DNA of 64,000 bases from Nemophila menziesii (taxonomy: Eukaryota > Streptophyta > Magnoliopsida > Boraginales > Hydrophyllaceae). Positions 1-12,168 of this stretch are shown here, in pieces (position 1 is the first letter of the stretch; each line of letters starts with the position of its first letter). The stretch lies in assembly GCA_029959085.1 (NCBI GenBank), contig JARWIR010000001.1, positions 23,117,730 through 23,181,729 on the forward strand. The letters run 5' to 3'. The position numbers and the translations under genes are program-made. The notes beneath the pieces were generated by a model. That model ran no database searches and was not told the DNA's origin. It worked only from the letters and a program-made list of their open reading frames with translations.

Positions 1-478
1 ACTCTAATGTTTATATTTGAATTCATTTATTTAATTTGTTGTCATTTCTTTGGTTATTTCAATGTATCATAGAGCGGAGTTCTTCTTTTCTTTCTATAAA
101 AATTGGGTTTGATAATCATGTTGTAACGGTTTAGAACTCTCTTCTCAGAGCATATGCTTCCGGGTCTCTAAAAGCCCCTGCTTTATATTCAAATATAAAA
201 TCTAAAATTCGGATTTTTAAAAGATTTAAATTCTGATATAAATAGATTTGACATAAATAATCTATGCATCCGAGACATTATATATGGGTTCTATTTCCAC
301 TCCATTTAACTAATTGTGTGTTGAGTTTTTTGTGCCCTCTAGATTAGAGGTCATGATTTTGTTTTAAAATATTAGTAAAATATTTAGGTGTTAGTTTTTA
401 TGAGTGATAGGTAATTGGATCAAGATATCAACACGGGGTCCATCGAAATCATCATCATATTTTAAAGCAAATAGCAGT

Positions 479-1552
479 ATGAAAACGAAAAAGTTTACCA
501 ATGGAGGTAAAATCAACAACGGTGGAAAAGTTACCTTCAAACCGAGTTGGAATCACAAACTCGGTAAACAGAACTCACCATTCACCAACAAATGGGTTAA
601 CGGCAATATCAATAACGCCGTTAGTGAGGTACAAACACAAGGTGATACGAACATGAAGGACACCGTCCCACCACCACTCTTTGAATTCAAAGGACAAAAG
701 GACGAGAGTACTATTGGAGGTGGAAAGAGGAGCACGAATGGTACGGTTTTATCGGATAGCTATGAAGAAGACAAATTAGAGAAAAAGGCCAACTTTATAG
801 AAAAGGAAAAGAATTTGTCTCAGCTGGCCCAATCTATGGCCCAAAAATTAGAAAACTCCCCTAAGCCCATAGATATAAATGATATATCATTTGGGTCTTT
901 CCCAAGTCCAAATCAAGGTGGCCCAACACCTGACTATAAAATCTCAACTCCAATTACCAAGAGCCCATTACGAACCGGGACAACCCAAATATTAAACAAC
1001 CAAATTACCAGCCCAACATCCAACTCACCCAATACTGACATTACCCAAACCCCAACCTCAAACTTAATCCCAAATCACTTCTCTTCTTCCCCGATCCCAA
1101 TCCCTAACCCTACCCTCATCGTTGCAACTCAATACACCACAACCACCAACCAAACACCACCTCCAACCAACCTTAATGAAAACCATCTCTCTGAGGTTAA
1201 CCCTCAACACAAAAACCACCATCCATCATCGGAAAACCCCGAACAAGCAAATATCAAAACCAAAACACATAACATTACATCGGAATACGAAAGTGAAGAT
1301 GAGGAGATGTTTGATTCTAGAATGTCTCTCTCTAACAGAAGTAGAAGACAAAGGGATAAGAAAGCTTTTTCTGAGAAGAATAGGCGTATTAAATTATGGA
1401 ATCAGAGATCAACTAATAAAATGCAAGCAAACAATGATGAAGAGATTAACAAAGAAACTGAAGGTATTTCGGCTTCATCTTTGAATGAGGAACAACCGGA
1501 AGAAGGAGAGGTTTGTGGGATTGACCGTAATCAATCCCACCAGCTACCATGA
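479..1552 (+). CDS. LINE ORF1, C-terminal part
   Basis: The frame is open from 404, directly after a TGA, but the first in-frame ATG is at 479. The product is a low-complexity, Pro/Thr/Asn-rich chain ending in a charged segment (residues like RSRRQRDKKAFSEKNRR), as in the C-terminal half of plant LINE ORF1 proteins, which bind the element RNA. The N-terminal DUF4283/RRM-like and CCHC domains of the family are absent, in keeping with 5' truncation of the element. The stop codon overlaps the ORF2 start as ATGA at 1549-1552, which suggests that ORF2 was translated by termination-reinitiation. Whether 479 was ever used as a start is unknown; in the full element the frame would have begun further upstream. 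Confidence 0.7.
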   Translation: MKTKKFTNGGKINNGGKVTFKPSWNHKLGKQNSPFTNKWVNGNINNAVSEVQTQGDTNMKDTVPPPLFEFKGQKDESTIGGGKRSTNGTVLSDSYEEDKLEKKANFIEKEKNLSQLAQSMAQKLENSPKPIDINDISFGSFPSPNQGGPTPDYKISTPITKSPLRTGTTQILNNQITSPTSNSPNTDITQTPTSNLIPNHFSSSPIPIPNPTLIVATQYTTTTNQTPPPTNLNENHLSEVNPQHKNHHPSSENPEQANIKTKTHNITSEYESEDEEMFDSRMSLSNRSRRQRDKKAFSEKNRRIKLWNQRSTNKMQANNDEEINKETEGISASSLNEEQPEEGEVCGIDRNQSHQLP

Positions 1553-4500
1553 TACACCTGACCTGGAACGTTCAGGGGATTGGCACACCCCTGACGGTCC
1601 AGACCCTTCTTGATATCCGTAATAGATATCATCCGGAGGTAATTTTTCTTTCGGAAACTAAGAATTCATTCTCTACTCTTAAGAAATTAGAAAAACCTTT
1701 GCGTATGTCCCTTATTACAACAGTTGAACCTTTAGGTTTAAGTGGGGGTTTAGCAATCTTTGCTACTAATAAAAATAATATTAAAATCCTTAGCAAAACC
1801 GAGAATTTTATTAATTGTGAATTTGAGAAAATTGATGGCACTAAATTTACCTCTACATTTGTATATAGTACTCCTGTAGATAATCAAAAAGACTTTTGCT
1901 TGGAGAATATTAAATCATGTAATCCGGGTAATATAATAGCTTAGAATTTAATAGGTGACTTCAACCTTATAAGAAATTCAGATGAAAAGATAGGGGGTAA
2001 TATCAGTAATAAGAAAAATATGAAGAAATTCAATAGTTTTATAAAAAACCTTGAACTGATACAATTAGATAATAAAGGATGCGCCTATACTTGGTCAAAT
2101 AGAAGGAACAAGGAACAACTTATTAAAATGCTTCTTGATAGAAACCTGAATAATAAAAAATGGTCTGAATTATTCCCAAATGCTTGGGTTAATACTCTAC
2201 CAGCTGTAGGCTCTGACCATAGTCCTCTTATCCTCTTCTTGGAGGATAATAATGATAAGAATTATAAAAGGTTTTACTTTGAAAACTTTTGGATTGAAGA
2301 AATAGATTGTCTAAAAATTATTGAAAATATTTGGAATTCTAGAAGTACCATAAGTTCTATTACTAAAGGTAACTTACTCACTAAACTTAGAATGTGTAGA
2401 AGAATTCTCACAGTTTGGAGTAAAAGAAAATTTAGAAATACAAAACAGAAAATTGATCAGTACTCGGAAAAATTAAGAACTATTACTAATAATAGATCTA
2501 TAAAAGAGTCAGATAGAGATGAATATAACTATATATTAAAAGAAATTGAAACCCTATGGAAAATTGAAGAAGAATTTTGGGCAGCTAGATCTAGAATTAA
2601 ATGGTTGAAAAAAGGTGATAGAAATACGGCTTTCTTTCATGCAGCTACTAAGGAGAGAAGATACTTTAATAAAATATCATCTATTATGGATGAACAAGGT
2701 AATTGGTTAAATACCCAACCTGAGGTAAACCAAAATATTCTTGACTACTTTAATAACATTTTTAACACAGTGGGACCTCGGAATTTTAAACCCATACTAA
2801 ATATAATTCAACCCAAAGTTACAAAATTTATGAATGACTGCCTTCTCAAACCAATCCTCATAAAAGAAATCGAGTTGGCAGTCTCTGAGTTAGGGGCCTT
2901 CAAGGCACCTGGACCAGATGGCTACCCAGGTTTCTTTTATAAGAACTATTGGAAGATTATAAAATTAGATGTAATAAAAATCATAAATGATTTTTGGTAT
3001 AACAATAGTAACCTTGAAGATCTAAATCACACCTATATCTCTCTTATTCCTAAAATTGATAAACCTGGCACTATAAAACATTATAGGCCCATCAGTGTAT
3101 CAAACTTTATTTACAAAATAATTGCGAGGCTTTTAGTCAATAGACTTCAACCTTTTATGAGTTCTATAGTTGATGATACACAAACTGCCTTTATCCCAGG
3201 TAGAAGTATCCAAGAAAATACCTATATAACTCATGAAGTTTGTACATACTTAAAAGAAAAAAGAACTTCTAAAAATTATAGTATGATAATAAAAGCGGAT
3301 TTACAAAAAGCTTATGAGTTTGTAGAATGGGATTTTCTACAACACCTTATGGAGAAACTTGGTTTTGATAATAACTGGATTAGCAAAATTATGAATTGTA
3401 TAACCACAGTCTCATATTCTATCTTAATAAATGGACAACATAATAAACTTAATAAACCCCAAAGGGGCCTTAGACAGGGGGACCCACTATCTCCACTAAT
3501 TTTTTGTCTTGTTACTCAAACCTTAAATGATTTGATTAAAAACAAAGTTGATAATGATTTGCTTGAGGGTATTAAAATATCAAGAAATGGCCCCTCCCTA
3601 ACCCACCTCTTGTTTGCAGATGATAGTGTCTTTTTTCTTAAGGCCAATCATAAAGACACTAACAGTTTTAATGACATCATTAATAAATTTGGTCTCTCAA
3701 CTGGACTTACTCTAAACCTGAATAAATGTGGGGTGAGGTTTAGTGCTAACACATCCCATTATATTCAACATATTTTCGCTTCTAGAGTAAATATGAATAT
3801 TAAAAAGAATCTAGGCTCTTATTTAGTTTTACCCACTGAATGGGGTAAATCTAAAGTTAGAGAGCTAAATTGCCTTGTGGAAAAGGCTATAAAAAAGACA
3901 CAAAACTGGAAAAATCTTTATCTATCAGAAGCTGGTAAAGAAATACTTGTTAAATCAGTTTTACAAAGTATACCTAACTACTTTATGTCCTCTTTCTTGT
4001 TACCTAAGAAAATATGCGAATCTATAACTATGAAAATAGCTAAATTTTGGTGGGGAAACAAAGCTAATAAAGGGATACATTGGACTAATTGGCCTACCAT
4101 TACTTATAGCAAATATGTGGGAGGTCTAGGCTTTAGAGATCTTAACACTATGAATGTTCCTTTGCTTGCTAAACAAGCTTGGAATTTACTTGATAAAAAA
4201 GAGTCCCTACTGTATAAACTACTAAAGGGGAAATATTTCCCAAATAGTTCTTTCCTTCACGCAAATGTGGGAAATAAACCTTCTTGGGGCTGGAAAAGCC
4301 TCCTTTCTGGAAGGGATGCTATTAAAAATCACTTGAAATGGAAAATTGGAGATGGGAAAGATATAAATCCCCAAATAGATGTATGGTTTTCACAGGATTT
4401 GAAAGTTATTAAACCAAATGATAGTAATATTAATAAGTTAGCAGAATTTTTCCTTCCTGGAGAAAGAAAATGGGATTTGGAAAGAATTAAAAAGAATTTC

Positions 4501-5866
4501 CAAAGAGAAAACTATGAGAAAATTATAAAAATATTCATTCCCCTAGTAAAAATCCGAGACAATCTTACATGGTCCCTTAGTCCTAATGGTCTATTTTCAG
4601 TTAAAAGATGTTACCACCATTTGATAGTTGAGGGAAACAAAATATTTGAAGCTACTAAGTTAAAAAAACCCTCCTCATCGCATACCACAGACCCTATAGT
4701 GTGGAAAGCGATTTGGAATATGAAAACCCCCCCCAAAAATAAAGAATTTTATTTGGAAAGCGATTAAAAATGTTCTCCCAACTTCAGAAAATCTATATTT
4801 GAGAAAATGCAAAGATACTAAAATTTGCAATATATGTAATACTGAGATAGAGAATGTGGAACATATGTTATTTGATTGTAATTGGGCTCGCGCCACGTGG
4901 CTTGCTTCTCCTCTCTCTTTAAAAATTAGCAACCAATCCAAGAAATTGGATGGATGGATGGCTGATTTATTAAGTCAAATAAGTAAATCTAATTGTGATT
5001 TTACTTACTCATTTGAAAAAATCTGTATTCTTGCCTGGCATATATGGAAAGATAGAAACTCTTGTATTTTTAATAATACAAACTTAGACCCTATGAGAAC
5101 TATAAATAAAGCTGAGGCAACTTGGAAAGAATACTTTTATTGTTTTGAGAAAAAGGAACACAATGATACAAAATGGGAATTAAAAATGAATATGATTGAT
5201 AAGAACAATACTGAGAAAGGTAAGAATGTTGAAAACCCTTATGATGTTAATTCCAAACTGAAGGGAACCCCTAATGATGTTAACAATAAACTGAAGGGAA
5301 AAAGAATAATATACCCCAATTCTGGGGTAATTGCGAACTCAAATACTTATTTGCGAGGCAACAAAATAGCTAGTAAATGGATCCCACCCCCGAAAAACTC
5401 AATAAAAATTAATTGCGATGCCTCATTTACTAAAAATGGTTCTACTATTGCATGTATTGCCAGGGACTATAAAGGAAAAGTGCTAAGGTGTCAAGGATGG
5501 AGGATTAATGCTGATAATAGCTTGGAGGCTGAGGGATTGGGAGTTTTGAAGGTCTGTCTTTGGGCTAAGGAGCTCAACAATTTCCATTGCATAGTGGAAA
5601 ATGACAATCTTAACCTTATGGGGCCTTTAGTTAGCAATTTTCCCTTTAATTCTCCATGTATAGCGAATGTAATTAGGAGTATTTATTATGTGGCTGAAAT
5701 TTGTAATCCTTCCTTTTCGTTCACGAAAAGAGATGGAAATTTGATAGCGGATTGGACTTGCAAGAATTTGCCACTTGGTGGGTCTTATGACTTTTGCGCA
5801 AGTCCTTTCCCCTCTAAACTTGCTTTATTGTTAAGCCTTGATTTGCCCCCTATAGGGGTAGGCTAA
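1549..5866 (+). pseudogene. LINE ORF2: endonuclease, reverse transcriptase, zf-RVT, RNase H
   Basis: The endonuclease domain (1549-about 2235) shows the APE-type signatures WNVQGIG, LSETK, IGDFN and GSDHSPL. The reverse transcriptase (about 2800-4000) shows KADLQKAYEFVEW, RQGDPLSP and FADD, all with their catalytic aspartates. A Cys/His zf-RVT region spans about 4700-4960 (CNICNTEIENVEH) and a type I RNase H domain about 5380-5860 (NCDASF, then IVEND and NLIADW). Two lesions break the frame: a TAG at 1942-1944, exactly where the family has Trp before the IGDFN motif, and a one-base frameshift in or next to the run of eight C at 4727-4734. The product ends PIGVG, an ending shared by the other two plus-strand LINEs in this window. 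Function in the intact state: target-primed reverse transcription in the nucleus. Confidence 0.88.
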
Positions 5867-5922
5867 CAAAACTTTGTAATTTTGTTTTTTTTTTAATATA
5901 AGTGTTTAGAACAAAAAAAAAA

Positions 5923-6339
5923 GTATTGAATATTGAATAAATCGTTAAATAAAATTTATTATGCTAAGAGAAAATACATGAATGAATCAAACTTATATTG
6001 AATTCTTGATGAAACAGACTAGTTAAAAATCATTCAGATTTAGATTGAACAAAAAATCTATATTCTATTTCTTGTCAAGATGTATTAGATTGTGTGTTCT
6101 ATCTTTCAAATCTTGTCAAAATTATAAATTATGTAGCAGTATTTGTAACTTGTTCAAATATATAGAAGATTGTGTTGTATCTCTCATACCTAAGTATGAG
6201 ATCATGTGCTGGATCTGATATTATATGTTCAAGATATGTTGAATCAATTCAATAGTTATGGAAACTATAATGGTGTTGCACTACAGGATCTGGTCTGACT
6301 GATTTAAAATTTGTGCATATTTGTGATGCTTACATTACT
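5923..6339. other. No recognisable feature
   Basis: AT-rich sequence between the LINE tail and the gag remnant. I see no coding signature, RNA gene or terminal repeat. It may be the decayed 5' part of the Athila remnant that follows. Confidence 0.4.
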
Positions 6340-6371
6340 AAAAGTATCACCAGCGAGCAAATATTTACTTT

Positions 6372-7085
6372 ATGTTTCCGTTTTTCTTGACGGAAGATGC
6401 GAGTGAATGGTTGGATCCTCAACCACCTGATTCAATTACGTCATATGGGATGAACTACAAGCAAAATTCTTCGATCGTTATTATCCAGAGCATTAGAATA
6501 AAGTATCAAATGGAGCTTGCTAATTTCCTCCAAGACAAGGGAGAGATCGTAGGCGAGACATGGACAATATTTCAATAGACATTAGCCAGATCTCTACTTC
6601 GTGGTTATACCCTCGAGTTTCAACTTCAAAGTTCTATCAGGACTCGAACATAATTCACGATCGAGCTTAAATAATTTTGAAAGAGGCGGTTTTGTGTCTA
6701 TGGATACTACCGAAGTATCGATTGGTATAGAGAAATAGTAGAGATCGAGAGGAGTTGGCCACCGTCACGAGCTCTTATTACTAATATGAGAGGTATGTTA
6801 CGCTTAGACAACGACACTGCTATCGATGCAAAGTTATATTCTTTAGGGAATCAAATGAAACAATTGACACTAGTTGTGAAAGAAGGTCTTAAATGGAAAC
6901 AATCTAAGTTGAAGGCAGTTCAAGAGGTACAAGGTTGTCCGTGTTCTGGATTTAACGATCATATTAAGGAAGAGTATCAAGATAATATGGAGCCTGTGTT
7001 TTTCGTGTAGAATCGAGGGAATTACCAATCGGGTAATCAAGGATATCAACAAGGGAATCACTATCATCCAGACCTTCCCGAAATT
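6372..7085 (+). pseudogene. Athila-type gag fragment
   Basis: The first segment reads FPFFLTEDASEWLD followed by a conserved PPDSITSY, the usual Ty3/gypsy Gag capsid signature (FPFSL...A..WL...PP.SI..W). After several stops and frame changes a second segment (6786-7085) ends in VQNRGNYQSGNQGYQQG-like sequence, with TAG in place of the Gln codon. That segment resembles the Asn/Gly/Gln-rich tail that precedes protease in Athila polyproteins. A degenerate coiled region (LGNQMKQL) lies between them. The gene is plainly dead: I count at least four stops or shifts. Gag would have formed the virus-like particle of the retrotransposon. Confidence 0.6.
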
Positions 7086-7589
7086 TTTTATGCTTTTGTG
7101 TTTAGTTTAGTTGTTTTCAATAAATATTGCAGTATCGAGGAAGGTATAAATTGTTTTTGATGTGTAGGTAATGCACAAGATGAGTTTGGGATGAGTTTTA
7201 TGAAGAATTTTGTGCCCCCAGTTATTCCCAACAATATACCAGACCTATGGGTAGTGTACCGTCTCGAAACATTCATGAATATATGAATAAATAAGGTTTT
7301 AGCCGAGACTGTAACAGCTAGCTTCTTACATGGGCGGCATGCCAGTGCGTAACAGTATCAGTATTCACGAACATCGTACGTGTTGTTTTCAAATGGACAT
7401 AACTTTTGCATACAAACTTAGAATTCAATGATCCAGGAGTTCACAAAGATCTTAGGAAATTGTCTACAACTTTCATTCAAGGAACTTTTACTAATGATGG
7501 ACAAATCAAGCTGAAATTAGCTTATAACAGAGGCACGTCAAGAAATAAACTGGAAAATTCAGTAATTCGTGAAGGGTCGCGGCGGTACG

Positions 7590-7865
7590 CGCCACGGTTC
7601 GAGGCCAGAAAATTTGAAGATTTTGATTGGCATACCATCCCACCAGCGGCATGTCGGTCCCATACCGTGCCTACATTTGCGATAGAGGGTCGTGATGGTT
7701 TTAAATCAGAATGCTAGAAGATTTCTACTGGCATACCGGTCCCACGAATGGCATACTAGTCTGTCAGCAAGGGTCGCGACAGTTAAGGCTGCGGATCGAA
7801 GTCAGAATATTTGCAAAGTAGGAGTGGCATACCGGTCCCACGACTGATATATCGGTGCAGGACAT
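7590..7865 (+). repeat. Degenerate repeats of GGCATACCGGTCCCACGA
   Basis: The unit recurs with changes at about 7630, 7730-7760 and 7830-7850 and is joined to GGGTCGCGAC-type motifs. The sequence is GC-richer than its surroundings. It lies in the post-gag part of the Athila remnant, a position comparable with the GGGTTCCCGG repeats at 43280-43680 of the larger Athila element. Confidence 0.5.
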
Positions 7866-8929
7866 GATCAAAACAAGAAGAAAAGGTTAAAATCATACCA
7901 ACTCATAAACCTTAAGCCTTCTTCTTCTCCAAAACACCCAGAATCCATTAAATCTTCACCAACCCTCCACCGCACAAAGAAACAATACCAAATCAGCATG
8001 ATTTCATATCCAGATCCTTCCATGTACTCCTATAAACAATATTTACTCACCCAAATCATTCCAAAACACCTAGAAATCAAGAATCAAGATCCAGAATTTT
8101 TCAAAACCTTTTCCGAATTTTCTTAAACCTTTCTCAACCATGCAAAATTCCATCATACCCATATAAAGTTTGTAGTTCTTTCGGTGCGCAACATATAGGA
8201 TTGCCCCATTAGGGATATGGATAAGAATCAAATCAAGGTATTGGAAGAAAGCAAGAAAATAATTTGAGAAGGTAAGAACAAAATATCTTTAGAGGTGGAT
8301 GATTGATTGGGATGGAGCACACTAGGTAGTAAGTGAATGCGAAATTGGTGATACAAGAAAAGCACTACACCCTATCTTGGGTATTGATCATGCAAGGCAA
8401 TAGTCTCGAGAGTATGTTTTTTTCCTACCATCTTTCAGTTATTGTATATGTGTTAGTTTTTATTTTTTATAGAGTCTGTTTTGAGTCGTGGGTACACGGC
8501 TCATTTTTGAGTTGGGGGTGTGGGCATTCGTTGTCCCTCATCTCCATTTTTTGTGATTTACTGCTTTTTAGGTAAAATTTAAAATTTTAAGAGATGTAAT
8601 TAGATGTAAATGTGTTTAATGGCCTAAAAGTATAAAATTTAGTGAGTTAATGATATAGAAGTAATTTGTTTATGAATTAGTTATATTGTATGCTTAGAGT
8701 ATGTACATGAAAACACACCTTAAAAGTAAAGAAAGAATAAGTAAGCAATGCAGTATAAGTAAGTATGATCATAGGGAGCCTTGAGGGGTGTGTAGACCAT
8801 GAGATCCAAGCTAGTTGATAAACCCATTTAATGAACATGCTAGAGGTGAGAAAGAAACGAAATTGCATAGTCTAGATAGTGAATGCGGCTCTTTGATAAG
8901 ACTTTGTTGTCTTTTAGCTTTTTTGTCCG

Positions 8930-8934
<5 letters not shown>

Positions 8935-8967
<33 letters not shown>
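8935..8967. repeat. (TA)n microsatellite
   Basis: About 16 uninterrupted TA units. The short open frames across it on both strands are artefacts of the repeat. Confidence 0.95.
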
Positions 8968-8969
<2 letters not shown>

Positions 8970-9260
8970 GTATCAGCCCCGTCTAGCCTTTCTAAAGCCT
9001 TTTTATTAACATCATTACAAGACATAGACCTTAGATTTTAGGACTTTTGCATATGTCCTGAACTCGAATGCGATGCTTAGACAGTCGTCTTAGAGCTTGA
9101 GTTTGGGGTGGTGGGTTCACTTATTGGAAATAATATTGGGTTGGATATTTTTTGAGCTTATGAATTTGTGCTCGTGATAATAATTCGGTGTTTTATATTG
9201 TAACCCTTTGCCGGGGTAAAATAAAGAAAAAGTACTGAAAAGAAATATGAGAAAATAAGT

Positions 9261-10601
9261 AGCATGATATCTCACATAAAAAAAAGAGTCATAGCTAACC
9301 TGCAAAAGATATTTGATACAAAAAGATGATATGATTTGGATTGTCAAAGTGGGCATTGATTACTATATTGATTATTGAAAATGAATGGTCGCGAAAAATA
9401 AGTCATCACAAAACAATAACCGTGAACATTATCAATACACTGTAACTATATATTGGTCGCATACCTGTCATACGCTAAACTATTTTTCCGATCTAAAAAA
9501 AAATTGGATGCCCAAAAGTTAATTTACCTTGTGGTACAAAATTGACATATTGACGGATTATGTTTAAGTAAATCCAGAAGAAATTTTCTAAATTTAAGGA
9601 TATTCGTTGAAATGAATATTTTGTAGAAACCTCAAGTGTCGTAACAATGTATATCTTTACTTTATTTATTGAAAGTGAAGCAAGAAGTGTATATTAGAAA
9701 AGTTTCTACTATTTCTTTAGGGTTGCATTGTATACAGATTCGAGCGAATGAAACTCACATTGTGCAAAAATAAAGATATTACAATCCAAAGAAACTTGTA
9801 TTATGACATGATCGACTTGGTCGCCCGGAGACATTAATGATACATCAAATATTTGATAACTCACTTGGATTATAACTAAAAGAACCAGGAGTCTTTTATC
9901 AAGTGACTACTCATATGTTTAATGTTCTCTAGTAAAATTGATTGTGATGTTATCCTAATCGGTGGCTTAGGATTTATGTTAAGTTTAATTATCCTTCTAT
10001 TATTTGATACTTTAAACCTCTGAGAGGTAATAACTTTAAAGCACATATTGTGGAGTGTTATATTGTTGATATAGTTTATCCCTTATTAGGGAGAGGGACA
10101 CCGCAACCTGAAGTATTGCATGACATATTGTTGATACAATTTGTTGTCTCATCTCTGTCCACGAACTAAAAATCAGAATTTGAAGTTTATAAGAATATTC
10201 ATTTGTAAAGTATTGAAAATACTATATCTTTTGCATTTACTGACAAAAATAATATTGGCATCATCTCATAAATTTGTTGTAAACGCTTCGGTATAGATTA
10301 TTATTCCAGAATAACATATAACAAACATTGCGACAAATGTATCTAACCAACTTATAACCCGTGATAGATCTGTAATGCATATAACGAACGCATGAAGCGT
10401 TGTAAGCCTTTTAGTATAATATATACTAACCCTGAAGAATAAAATCTCATGAGTAAATGATAAAATGGTAAATATTTTTAACCTGCACAATTACATAACA
10501 TGACACGAATTTTGAGTCATCTAATGTTGACACATGCATTACTCTTAAAGGAAGTAATGGCCCTTAAAGAGACTAAGGTATCATACGTGTATACAATGCA
10601 A
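9261..10601. other. Unassigned AT-rich DNA
   Basis: I see no gene, RNA or terminal repeat. Some stretches may be decayed retrotransposon sequence, but I could not place them in any family. Confidence 0.4.
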
Positions 10602-10609
10602 GCCATGTA

Positions 10610-11165
10610 TAAGGATAGCAACAGTTCATTTTTTTTGCAAAAATATTAAAAACCATAACCATTTTTTTGATTAAAAATATAAGCTAACGGTTTTAACCGT
10701 CAGTTACACTTTTCAAAACCATAATCGCACCTTTCAGTTTTGGTTTTCTTAACGGTATTGCAGTTTTTAGCAATAACAAAATGATAATTATATAATATAT
10801 TAAAAATTAATAAAATAAGACCACACATATACAAAAAATCTCCCTAAATCTCCAAGGTGTGTTGGTCTTTGACTAATTTGAATATTTATTATTTGGTTGG
10901 TTAATTCTAGAATTTAGATTTTGATTTTACAACTTCAATATATTATTTTACCCAGATTATTATAGAATTCTAAAAAATATATAATAATGAACGGTTTTTG
11001 GTTATTTGATTTTATTTTTATCTAAACCATAATCTAATGGTTTTAAACATCGGTTACACTTTTCAAAACCATAACCTAATGGTTTTAACGGCGGTTATAT
11101 AATTGGTTTTTAATCGGTTCGGTTATCATCAATTTTGGTTTTTAACCGTAACCATTTCCACCCTA
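10610..11165. mobile_element. Non-autonomous hAT-type element with 8-bp TSD
   Basis: An identical 8-bp direct repeat GCCATGTA flanks the element at 10602-10609 and 11166-11173. The termini are imperfect inverted repeats (TAAGGATAGCAACAGTT on the left; the right end read inward is TAGGGTGGAAATGGTT). The interior has many copies of AACCGTTA / TAACGGTT-like motifs in both orientations, as in the subterminal regions where hAT transposases bind. There is no coding capacity. The superfamily call rests on TSD length and the TAGGGTGGAAA terminus. Confidence 0.72.
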
Positions 11166-11667
11166 GCCATGTAGATTATTATCTTTTGAAAATATAAGAA
11201 ATTGTGAGACAGTGTATGGGATTGATATATTTATTTTTGCTATGGTTGAAATTAATAGAGAGGATTCTAAATCACAAAGTGGTGAAAAATGTTGATAATA
11301 AAGAATTGTCCATAAAAAATTATTCAATATGTAACCGACTTGTATCACACATGTTCGTGTAGAAACATAGAATTAATTATGGGGACACATCCTCATTCTC
11401 ATAGTGTGGATACAATGATGTTAGGGTTTTACTTCTTGGAAACTCTTGAAGAGATTACTAGGATAAGGAAAACGCCAAGATAAATATCATGATACTAAGA
11501 CTGGTATTAATTTTCTTGATGAACATAGGTTCCTGAAGCACAAGTGCTTGAAGCACGCAGAGTGTGAAAAAAATTAGATTCTCAGAGAAATAGAAATACC
11601 TAGAATATAAAAGGTTCTTTAAGAACATAAAGTGCATGATGTACAAGAAAAAAGTATTTATATTTAT

Positions 11668-12160
11668 CAGAGGCGGATCTAGCTTTGCAAAGGGTGGGCT
11701 CAAGCCCACCCTTAAATTAAAAAAAAAACTTTAATTTAATATTAAATTTTTAATCCATTAACTTAAACTTTTAACTTTATAATTATATTTTACTTATATT
11801 ATAATTTTTATAATATTAATAATTTATCATCAAGTATTTTTGTAATTATTTTAATATCATAATAAATATTAACAAAATTTATTTATTTATACAATTAAAT
11901 TATCTTTTAATTGATTGAACCGAATCTGTTTTATTTAAAGAAAAAAATAGAATAAAGAAACAAATTGACTGATATTGTCGATGAATGTAACTTTTTTTTA
12001 TAACTTTATTTTATTTTTATATAATTATATTAAATCACTAAATTCATTTGATTCATATAACTTTTATTAAAACTAACAAAAAAATTTTTTTGGGGACGTT
12101 GCCCCCAAACCCCCTTACTATTTAAGCTCACCCTCATTTATGTTTCTGGATTCGCCACTG
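11668..12160. mobile_element. Non-autonomous hAT-type element (CAGAGGCGGAT terminus)
   Basis: Termini are CAGAGGCGGATCTAGC on the left and, read inward from the right, CAGTGGCGAATCCAGA. The flanks ATATTTAT (11660-11667) and ATTTTTAT (12161-12168) form an 8-bp target duplication with one mismatch. Just inside the ends are the short inverted motifs GGGTGGGCTCAAGCCCACCC and GGGGACGTTGCCCCC, which could form hairpins. The interior is very AT-rich and non-coding. Confidence 0.72.
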
Positions 12161-12168
12161 ATTTTTAT

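Larger units (their letters stand above)
405..5922 (+). mobile_element. L1-type LINE, 5'-truncated, nearly intact
   Basis: Non-LTR retrotransposon with part of ORF1, a complete set of ORF2 domains (endonuclease, reverse transcriptase, zinc-binding zf-RVT region, RNase H) and a 10-base A run at 5913-5922. The first readable residues (IGNWIKIS) correspond to the stretch that normally follows the zinc knuckle of plant LINE ORF1 (compare YGNWLR in the family), so the 5' end of the copy appears to lie near 405 and the DUF4283 and zinc-knuckle parts are missing. I found no convincing target-site duplication. Only two ORF2-disabling changes are visible, so the copy is fairly young. Bases 1-404 hold no feature I can name. 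Confidence 0.85.
6340..9260 (+). mobile_element. Decayed Athila-type Ty3/gypsy remnant (gag plus 3' region)
   Basis: A gag remnant (6372-7085) is followed by non-coding DNA that matches, in opposite orientation, the post-pol 3' region of the element at 37017-49003. The matches I can see are GAGTCGTG...ACACG(A/G)CTCATTTTTGAG at about 8480-8510 against 39940-39980, the G-rich tract GAGCTTGAGTTTGGGGTGGTG at about 9090 against 39387-39415, and CCTTTGCCGGG at about 9206 against 39283. The pol genes and both LTRs are missing, so this is an internal deletion derivative. Its boundaries are approximate. Confidence 0.65.

Noticed and set aside
553..735. Minus-strand frame within LINE ORF1
   Set aside because: Shadow of the plus-strand coding frame; the same applies to minus-strand frames at 1629, 4675, 30855 and 31421.
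1..5945. Target-site duplication of the first LINE
   Set aside because: Short AT-rich matches exist on both sides but none is longer than expected by chance.
7406..7717. 103-codon frame as a gene
   Set aside because: It runs into the CATACCGGTCCCACGA repeats and shows no domain; part of the Athila remnant.
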